Assembly (NCBI GenBank): GCA_905178155.1
Contig: CAJINV010000003.1
Span: 2,313,065-2,377,064 of the forward strand
DNA: 64,000 bases
Direction of reading: 5' to 3'
Source of the DNA: Amoebophrya sp. A120
Lineage: Eukaryota; Sar; Dinophyceae; Syndiniales; Amoebophryaceae
The position numbers and the translations under genes were made by a program. Positions 43,528-52,585 of this stretch are shown piece after piece (position 1 is the stretch's first letter; the number at the start of each line of letters is the position of its first letter). The notes beneath the pieces are model-generated. The model was not told the DNA's origin. It searched no databases and saw only the letters and a program-made list of their open reading frames with translations.

Positions 43528-44478
43528 GCCGGACCGAGTACCTGGTGTGCAGCCCCGGACAGAGAATGTTGTACAAGAGCGGTTTTGCGCTGCTCGGCGC
43601 CAGAATAAGAACAACTTTGCACGTAGTCAGGGCTTCGCACCGCTCGTACTGTTCGATACCGCTTCACAAATCTAATTTTTCACAGAAATACAAGTTCTTC
43701 GAAGAATTCGATGCAGAAACAGTAGAAAGATCGCCTGGCAGACGCGGTTTGCACCAGTCTCTGTCGCGTATCGATGTGCAGTAGAGTGAGAGAGAGGCCT
43801 TGACCGGTTTGCTTCGAAGCAAGGCTGAGAGGGGCCGCTCCTCGCTCTGTGAACAAGATGAAAGTTGACATCATCGTGCTTGAATTCTTGCCTTGCGTCC
43901 TCGCAGCCAAACACTTTAATATGTACTCGGATTGTTCTTCTGATATTGATTTTCGTCAAGTTCGATTGCGGTGCTTTACAGGTGTATGTGGTTGTCCAGA
44001 GCGTGGAAAGAAGTACAGGCACTACGTGGCACTACAACTCGTGGAAAACTCCAGCGTTTTTTTCACATTGGGTTTCGCATGTTGCTCTTCGTGAGAAAGT
44101 TTTTTGTCGCAGAGAGAAGGATTTTGGAAGAACGTTTCGTAGGAGAAAATTTAGCTTTACTGAACTCGTTGTCGTTGACCGTCGTCAAGAAATAGAACAA
44201 AAAAGAAGTAGCAGATGCTGAGACAAATTCCAAAATCATCACTCGCTAATGTTAAAATCATCACCACCACCACCAACCGCAGCTTTTGTTTTTTGCCACT
44301 CTCGGCTTTTTTTTTTTCTGCTCGCTCTACTTCCAGGGGGAAGAAAGATAGATCTAAGGGGAAAGAAGAGCAAAACCAAAAAACAGACTAAAAGGGAACA
44401 ACAAGCAAGACATCTTCTTGAAAAAGGACCAGTGTAACAAGAAAGGTACTGTCTAGGTAACAAAAGAAAGCAGCAAAC
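43528..44478. other. Intergenic
   Basis: About 950 bp; nothing recognised. Confidence 0.55.
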
Positions 44479-46461
44479 ATGTCGTTGCCGCCACACAGGG
44501 AACCGTTCCTGTTGAACAAATTTTTGGACGCGGAGAGCCAGCAGGACTACGAGTTTAGAAGACCGTGCCTCCACTCCAAGAACTTCTGCGACTACGAATT
44601 CTTCCGGCGAATGAACATCAAGGACAACTTCGTTGAAGCCCGATTTCCTCGATTCAAACACGCAGACTTCCTGTATTTTATTCTAATACGCATATAGTAC
44701 CAATGTAGACATGAAGCAGATTCTTGTTTCGGATGAAGATCGGAGCATTGATGTTCATGCGCTCGTGCACACACTGCAACAATTATTTCGCACTGCACTC
44801 ATGCGCAGCTCGAGCAGCACTTGATATAATAAGTAATTGAAGATGGTTATGCAAAGCGCTAACATGTTATTAATATTAACTCGTGCTGTGCCTTTTCGTT
44901 TTCACTAAAGTGAGAACTACGCATGAAAAAAAAATCGACTATCTGCAGGTACAAACTTCCCGACTGCGCCGTGACACAGAGGGATGCAGATGACGCGAAG
45001 GAGCGAGGCAGCTTGAGTCCGCGAGGACACGGGCCGGGCAAGACCACCTGGGGCATGACGATCGATAATCACCACTGCCAACAGCGAACGGCGTTTCCCG
45101 AGCGCATGCGCGACGTCGAAGGAAACAAGGTACTAGTACATCAACAAACGGGGTGCATTATCTATCACGACAAGAAAAATACTACATATGAAGACCACGA
45201 CCTCATGCGTGTTGTTTCACGTGGACAATAGTGGAGCTTGAAAATGGAATGCAATGATAATATGCAAAAAAAAAACCACAGGAAATGATGAACAGCGGGC
45301 CAGCCGTGTTTAAGACCGTGATGGACAATTTGGCCAACGGTTCCAGGGATCTCAGTTTCCGCCGTCTGCTATCCCACAGAAAAAAGCTGGCAGGTCACAA
45401 AAATAAATACACAAAAAAATCCGTATTGCGTATCCTCAACAGCATGCTATGAGGCCGCCCATGACAGATTTTTCTGTGTATTTATTTTTGCATTACAAAT
45501 ATGCCCTGCCAGCTTCTTTCTGTGGGATATCTGCGCTACATGGAAAAGTCCAAGGGCGGCAAGACGTTCGAGACCCGGGCCCGCGACGAGAAATGGAACC
45601 GGTTTCGGGAGGGCGCGGGTCCCATATGGATTGCAAATATGTCTGGGTCTGGAAGAGTACAAACTTGCGATGCGCATTTCAGAACACAGAAAAATCTCTC
45701 ATGCATAGCTAGGTAGCAAAAGCTGCCCACTTTCTGTCACCAAAGTGGAGGACCTGTGATGCGGATTCGGCATTGCGGAAGCTTCTCGAAACCTGTGATG
45801 CTAGAGCTTCCATGCCAGACCTTCTGCGTCATGCAAAAACAGCATTACTCTAACTCTTCCAGATCCGCAGACAGTTTTGCATTTGGTATCCCATCACGCG
45901 CACCAAATTCCTCAACGTCAACGAGGCCAAGGCACGCTACGGGACTTTTCGAGTGCCAGGTAAAAATTGTGCTCCACAGGATTCCTCATTCGCTCCTTTT
46001 CAAGAAGGTTATTCCTGTGGTATTCGTATTTCAGCATAAGTAGAGTTTAATTTTGTTTTTACCTGCTCGGGGATACTGTTGGAGATGGAGATGAAAAAAA
46101 ATCAGGTGCGAAATCCGTGCCGCAACTGCCTTACTGGTCGGACAGCGGTGAGCAGAGCCGAGTGACCACTATCAAGTGTAAAAGTGTCTGGGTCTGGAAG
46201 AAGGCGCGATTTGTGATGCTGCTTTTCCAGGACCCATGAGGTCTGGAATGTCGGACCTAGCATGACAGATCCTGCGAGACCTTTCTCATGCCTATCCTGC
46301 ATGAGAAACTACCTCCCGAGTTGGTCAAAGTTGGGCGACTTTTGGTAATCATGCAACACAGATTTTTGCATGCTGCAGATTCAGCATGACAAGTTGCAAT
46401 CTTCCAGACCCAGACATTTTTACATTTGATAACCACCCCGCCGAAGCAAAACGTGCATTAA
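44479..46461 (+). CDS. Unrecognised protein of ~240 residues, three introners
   Basis: Exons: 44479-44672, 44949-45129, 45282-45369, 45535-45624, 45894-45961, 46121-46169 and 46437-46461. Starts MSLPPHREPFLLNKFLDAES. The first join gives KHADFLYKLPDCAVTQ through a GT-AG intron in phase. After that the frame runs EMMNSGPAVFKTVMDN, SFRRLRYMEK, EGAGPITRTKFLNVNEAKAR, FRVPGAKSVPQLPYW and SRVTTPPKQNVH to TAA. No known domain, signal or membrane segment. The protein is polar, charged and rich in aromatic residues, similar in style to axonemal microtubule inner proteins, but that is only an impression. Three introners in under 1 kb make it one of the most invaded genes here. Confidence 0.75.
45370..45529. 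mobile_element. Introner, family B (160 bp)
   Basis: TATCCCACAGAAAAAAGC ... GCTTCTTTCTGTGGGATA, flanked by TCTGC (45365-45369 and 45530-45534). Removal joins SFRRLRYMEK. Sister of the copy at 7435. No GT-AG option. Confidence 0.93.
45625..45888. mobile_element. Introner, family A (264 bp)
   Basis: Left TATGGATTGCAAATATG, right GTTTTGCATTTGGTA, flanked by TCCCA (45620-45624 and 45889-45893). Removal joins EGAGPITRTK. No GT-AG option. Confidence 0.92.
46170..46431. mobile_element. Introner, family A (262 bp)
   Basis: Left TATCAAGTGTAAAAGTG, right TTTTTACATTTGATA, flanked by ACCAC (46165-46169 and 46432-46436). Removal joins SRVTTPPKQN just before the stop codon. Interior matches the copy at 9174. 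Confidence 0.92.
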
Positions 46462-47700
46462 CTGGGTGAGTTCTCGAATCCGGTTGGTGTCAAAGTACAT
46501 GCAGCATAGAAGGCCTAAAATCTTGTCAATTTTTTATTGTGCTAGGTAAATATGATCACACAGGAAGAACCAAAACCAATTCAAATGTATTGTTGCCATG
46601 TCGTCGCTCTGTCTCAGGTAAAGGTAAAGCTACACTAGTCACCATCACCGCCGTAAGAGATCGCTATGGTCCAGTAAGTGCTTATGAAGAAGAAGAAAAT
46701 TTGGCATGCCAAGAGTGGGAATCAGTTTGGAATTTGCAAAGGAACAATTTTGAAGAGTTTGAATATGAGTCGATTACAATAGGTGTTTTTAGCACGTTGC
46801 ATAGGCTACATAGGTTTACAACTGTATACTATTTTTGAATCAATCAACTGTAGGATCCTTTTAACACTGTATCTAATGTTTGTACTTTACAAAGTTTTCT
46901 TTCACAAATGTCATTTGCGTCGGGGCCTTACCGCAGTCACGAAAAACACGAAACACTTAAAATACGAGCAGCTTGCGCACCACGAATAAAACCGTTACTA
47001 CGAGGCGTAGCGGGCGGCTGAAAAGAGCAAGTGAGAACGGCAGCGAATCGGACAAGGCTTTTGACTTTGTAATTTTTATGGGAAAAGCAATTTGTTACTG
47101 GAGCGCCACAGCCAAAATAACGAGCAGTCTACGCTACATGCGTCTACTATTAGGGTGTCAGCTTCAATGATGTCTGTATCTGTTCTCTGGGCTGCAAATA
47201 AAACAAGCATATTTATATACAGTAGTTCTTTCGTCGCACAACTTCGTGGAATTGCAGCGCATCATGCTCACGGGGCCTGGGATTTAGCAAAAGAATCAAT
47301 ATACATGGCTTGACGTGCTTTTCAAATTTGCGCTTTTTACATCGGTGGCGTCGTCGTCGTGAATATGGGGGTCCGTCGTATCGTCTGTATTGCAGCACTT
47401 TCCAGTGTACAAGTCGCTGTCACAAAAAAAAGCTACGCTTTTCCGTACAAAGAAGCATTGCCACCGCTCTCCTTTTTCATCGATCTGGATTTTTCATTCT
47501 GTTTCACAATTGTAGCCCGGATGCTTTTTTTTTCGCGGTTAAATATTGAGCATTACTTATTCTGCACGAATTTGTTTTATCGCATCCCGAGCTTGAGATC
47601 CAGTGGTGTATTACACAAACAAGTACCGACGAAGCAAGACAATTTTGTGTTGGCGCTTCAGAACATCAGAAAAGTTTTTGTGCTTCTTTGAGACACCAGA
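46462..47700. other. Intergenic
   Basis: About 1.2 kb, AT-rich, with short unsupported frames. Nothing recognised. Confidence 0.6.
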
Positions 47701-49805
47701 ATGTCGCGCGTTGGGTTGGCCAACTTCAAGCTGCAGGCGGCAGTGCCAAACCAGCACGACAAGGTATGGAGGGAAGGCCTCAACCGTGAACAGTGGGACC
47801 ACCTGTATCATGCCATGCGCGTCGAGGATCCGAAGAGAAAATACACCTACAAGTACTATGTTCCTTAAAAATTACACAACCTGTCATCATGCGTTTTTAC
47901 TGTTCACCCTCAGATGTAATAAATAAAACCCGTTCTTCTTGCAGTCTGTGACCTATGCGCTGCAGCAGGGCGGCTTTGGTCTGCGCATCTATTGCTGTAT
48001 CATACCTGCGATAAAATTCTTATTTTCAAATTGAAAGTGACCAGAGGTGGAACTACCGAAAAAAAAAAACACACACACACACACGACAGGTCAGCACAAA
48101 CGGAAGGGAAGGACAAATTCGCAAAAACATGGCACATCATGAGCCACATCCACAGCTCCGCCGCCGGCCAAGGGTCATACCACTACAACGTGCAGAAACC
48201 GGTGGGAAACGTGCAGGTTTGTTATTCTACCCAGGTTGTATGTACTTGATATCTGACTGTATGTGTAGAAGAAATCTTTGACGCGAGAATTTTTCCAAGA
48301 GGTATGCATTTTCGAATTCTCTAATGAAAATTACAAACCATGAGATTTTTTTTTTATCTTTTCAAACACCGTACTGTTTAGAATTCTTTAGACACTGGCG
48401 GCAGAAAATGAAAAAAATCAACGATAAAAATCGACAAAACGACACGGACACCAGTGCTACTTCCCCTCCGCGTCCTTCTCCTACGTGCCGCACGTAACGG
48501 ACAGCGAGAACGCCGAGAACCGGCAGTTGCTGAAGCAGACAGCGTTGTTTGAGAACGCGCCCCAACCGCAGGGGTTGTCGGACTACATTCTGAGCAGGAA
48601 ACACAAAGACCAGCTGTGGAACCACTCACGGGGCGCGAAGGTGGACAGCCGGGGCGCGAAGGTGCGGTCCGTCTCGCTTCGCAACCTTGGCTACGACAAG
48701 TCGACCTACAACGAGGCGTACTACAGAGAGGGGCTCTTCAACTCGGACTCCCGGAACCTGCACGACGGCGGCGTGCAGGAGGCGAGACTAGCGCAGCCAG
48801 GCAGCCTGCTGCTGAACCACACGCACCCCGCGGACGGGCGGTTCCAGCCGGGTCCCTGGACACGACCGCGAACGATGGGCGCTACGGGCAGCAGCATCAA
48901 CGTCGCAGGAGCAGCACAGCCCTCCAGCGCCGACCACCGTCCCGCGACGACCGGCCAGCACAACGCATCACCCGCAAAGTCACAGCACTCCAGCACACCG
49001 CAGGTCGGGGACCAAAACCACTTGCGACTCGCGTCCACGCACAGCGGCGGGTTTTTCCGCGACGCGCACGGTGCCCAGAACGCCTACCGCAACGACGTGT
49101 ACGACAGCACGGTGGGCCGATTCGACCAAATCCGGGACAACAAGTCCGAAAACGGCTCCCACCGGGGCCACAAAACCTTCATGGACGTGAAAAACGACCC
49201 CTCCGTCACAAACCCGAAGATAAGGCACTCCTACTCACTTGGCTGTTTTTGCTTACGTCGATGATGATTATGATTACTAACGATATGTTGAGATCTTTTT
49301 GCTGTAGTACGTACTAAGTACGTAGTTGAAGGTACTTGTGTCGACGTTTTGCAGTGGTGCGTCTTGCGTGTCATGTGTAGAAATTGTCAATATCCAACAC
49401 AGGTATTCTAAGACAGTGTCGGGACCGTTCTTCCAAGCGGGGCGTGAACAGGAGCGCGCTACGAACAACCGCACTGCGGCGGGACCGCTGAACTCCTTCA
49501 ATAAGCGTACTCGGCAGCACCCACCACGGTATACTGCTCTTGTCGGATACGATTCTATGCGTAGCATCGCGCGCAGGTCCAGTTGTGGCCCTGTATTCAG
49601 ATCGAGAATAGGTGTCATCTGCCGATTAGCATTGCAATAGGACTCGTCATGATGAAATTTTTTGCTACTTGTCTAGCTACGCACACGTAGAAAATCACCA
49701 CGAAACTACAGGTACGAAACGACGGATCGTGACGTACCCGCAGCGCGCGCTCGGCGAACAAATCAGCCCAACGCACCGAGCTTCCAGCGCGTCTACGCAG
49801 TGTAG
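47701..49805 (+). CDS. Unrecognised polar protein, multi-exon
   Basis: Starts MSRVGLANFKLQAAVPNQHD. Supported exons: 47701-about 47850, about 47946-47997, about 48091-48215, 48455-49224, 49403-49528 and 49712-49805. The third gives DKFAKTWHIMSHIHSSAAGQ. The fourth starts CYFPSASFSYVPHVTDSENA and has a long His/Ser/Asn/Gly-rich part. It joins to exon 5 as KIRYSKTVSGPFFQ through an apparent GC-AG intron. Exon 6 ends NAPSFQRVYAV before TAG. The first two exon borders are unclear: a GT after NQHDK would skip a good-looking stretch (VWREGLNREQWDHLYHAM). A (CA)n microsatellite lies in intron 2 (about 48069-48087). No domain recognised. Confidence 0.65.
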
Positions 49806-50755
49806 GAGAGTCGTGATGCGAGCCTGTGGTCTTTCGACGAGCGATAAAGGTCGGTCCGGAGGAAGAACAATACCAACTTTATTCGAAACTTCAGGGAAGA
49901 AAAAGAAGGTTACAGTTGAGTTTTCGTGTTGAAATATTTATCACATTTTTGGCCGAGAAGGCGTGACGCTACTACAGATCATATGCCTTGATTTTACTAC
50001 TACATTACAACAACTTTTCACAGTCAGTACAAATCTTTCAGATTTATTATCATCAGAACCAGACAGCACCAATCGGAGAGCAGCAGTGCTGCCTTCGCGG
50101 TTGAAAAAAACAAAATGTACCATCTTTTCGTTTGTGACACTACATTTCTAGAGTTGATGCATCCTGTGCTTTTATTGGGTCATTGTCACCTTCTGACAAC
50201 GCTATTTGTAAAATTGTTTTCGCGTCGAATCTTGTTTCACTCCAAGTCGTATAATGAGAAAAATGTACTCTAAGTCGCGCTCTGCCCGACGGCTTCGGGC
50301 AGAACCAACTGTATTGGAAACAGGAAGCCAACTATCGACGACGCTTTTGAAGATTTTGTAGCAGAGAAAATCAAACACCGCAGCGAATTTTTGCCGAAAA
50401 GAAAAAACGCTGCCCTGCAGGTTGGTGCCTGAAGTTTTCCTGTTTTCGTCGGGGTCCATCTAGTGGAGGATCCAAAACGGCTCCAACGAAAAGCCGAAGC
50501 TTCTCTTCGAATACGATCGAACATTTCATCGCGTGTAAGTAGTACGCATCCACCCGTTCTTCCCAGCCAATAGTACTGCCAGGCTGCTGATATCTTGGCC
50601 AGCGTCCTGGCCGTTGGTCGACAGTCATCAAACCGTAGTTTTTGTGTTTGTAGAGTTCTTTCAATAACGATTTTGAAAAAGCTCACGCGCTTTGCATACA
50701 ACTCTAATATCAGTAACTCGGAGGCTTGTTTAAATGTGAAGACCTAGCTGATGCC
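49806..50755. other. Intergenic
   Basis: About 950 bp, AT-rich; nothing recognised on either strand. Confidence 0.55.
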
Positions 50756-51999
50756 ATGGTGCTGATTGTGTACGCCCTGATTTCCCGTGGCGAGATATCA
50801 AAAGTAAAAATGTCTGGGTCTGGAAACTTGTGATGCTGGGTGGCGTCTCATGATGAGGCTACGAATGCTGGCTCAGCATGACAAGTTTCTGAGCTCCTAG
50901 GTGTTGCCTATTCTGCATGACAAACTGCGGCGCTGCATCACAGAAAAACGGAGCTCTTGGATAATGTGCATGACAGATTTAAGAGTCATACCAGACAAGC
51001 ATGACAGACATGAATTCTTCCAGACTCAGACATTTTTACATTTGGTACGAGACCGTCCTGTGCGAGAGCAGCCTGGCTTCGGGAAACTTTCCGGAAGTGA
51101 CCCGCTCACTGCTTGCAAAGGTTTTCGCATCATGGACTGCTGGTGTACCTGGCGGGGTCGGGGGGGGAGGAGGACCGCAGCTTGCCAGTGGCGGGAGCAG
51201 TGGGTCAACGAGCGGACGCACCATTATCCCACCGGCCCAGGGGGAAGTGAAGCGACTGTCCTACTTGTACGACCAGTGGCTCTTTCACTTTGTGCTCGAC
51301 AACCAGTTCTGTTTCCTGTGTCTGGCGGAGCGCGAGGCGGGCAGAAGAATACCCTTCACGTTTCTGGACCAGCTAAGGACAGACTTCAGAACAAAGTATC
51401 AATCTCTGATGCAGCTGCTGCCCTCTTGTTCTGTAGTACTGATTAGAAGATGACAGCGATCATGTTTACTACTCGTATCGTTCTTCGTGTTTTGTTCCGT
51501 GAAATAAGAAACTGAACTTGCTTCTTCTCCAAAAAGGAATTGGGGTTCACCCGTCGTTAAATTCAAAAAAAAACACAGAACTGTTCAAAATGCGAAACAA
51601 AGGTTTTCACCCCTGTTTCTGGACCGCCGCGCCTCCGCCTGGGACAGTAGCAAATTGCAGACGGCCTTTGGCCCCGACCTGCACCAGCTTCTCGAATACT
51701 ACAATTCCACAGACGCGGACGCGATCCGCCGGGTGCGCGGGGAAATCGCCGATTTGCAAAATGTGATGGTGGATAACATCGAGAAAATTCTTTTGCGGGG
51801 CGAGAAAATCAATCTCCTGGTCGACAAGACCGCGGAGCTGGAAACGAACGCGGTCGTGTTTCGTCGGGACGCGGCTGAGCTGCGACGGATCATGTGGTGG
51901 CGAAATTGCAGAATCGTGGTGAAACTGACATTTCTGATCCTGCTACTCATTTTCCTCGTCATCTGGTACGAATGCGGATTCAAATTTGACAAGTGTTGA
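50756..51999 (+). CDS. VAMP7: VAMP7-type longin R-SNARE
   Basis: SNARE for fusion of late endosomes, lysosomes or secretory vesicles. Exon 1 (50756-50795) joins across an introner to 51053 onward, giving the longin domain MVLIVYALISRGETVLCESS, with a Gly-rich insert and LYDQWLFHFVLDNQFCFLCL. The last exon, from about 51600, gives the SNARE motif from GEIADLQNVMVDNIEKILLR, with the zero-layer arginine in LLRGEKI, then the tail anchor IVVKLTFLILLLIFLVIW and a short luminal end. The intron at about 51396-51600 has unclear borders. The introner lies 14 codons into the protein, inside the first strand of the longin fold, so unspliced mRNA could not make a functional SNARE. Confidence 0.9.
50796..51047. 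mobile_element. Introner, family A (252 bp), near-twin of an AP5M1 copy
   Basis: Left TATCAAAAGTAAAAATG, right TTTTTACATTTGGTA, flanked by CGAGA (50791-50795 and 51048-51052). Removal joins ISRGETVLCE. Nearly identical in full length to the reverse complement of 9479-9730; relative to transcription both copies have the same orientation. Confidence 0.94.
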
Positions 52000-52585
52000 C
52001 AGCGGTGTGAAGAAAGCTGCCCCAGTAGATAAGCGGGCGTGGTTCCTGCAGAAAGTTAATGCTGGAGATGAACGTGCGGCTCCGGGTCCGGTGCATGACG
52101 TTGTTGTAGCGACGAGAAAGTGGAGAGCAGTATCTTTCTGATTGTCCAAAGCTCTACTGGCAAATGCAGATCATCTTGTCGTGCCATCGAATTACTCACG
52201 CCAGAAGGGAGGATCTTACTTTGCGGCTACGGCCATGTCGCCCGAATTTTGTCCAATGCTCGAGGCTTTTTTGACGTTCCTGTTTCTTTTCATTCGATCT
52301 TGCGTTTCTTTTGACATTAGCGGAGCGCAAACGCCGCGAGATCCATTGGACCATTTCATCTAAACCGCTTTTCTTGCGGCGTGGCCGCATTTCAAGTTTT
52401 TTTTGGTTACCGTCGCGTAAGCGATTAAGTTAGCATATCGATATTACCTTCTGAGTAAGTACACCCTGCGACAATTCCAGTCGCCATCGCGGATGTGCCC
52501 ATGACATTCATGAACATTCGGCATTTTGTTTAAGCTCTGTTTTTCTGTAGTCGTTTTAGACCCTCGTCTACCAGACCAGAAAACG
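52000..52585. other. Intergenic
   Basis: About 590 bp; nothing recognised. Confidence 0.55.
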
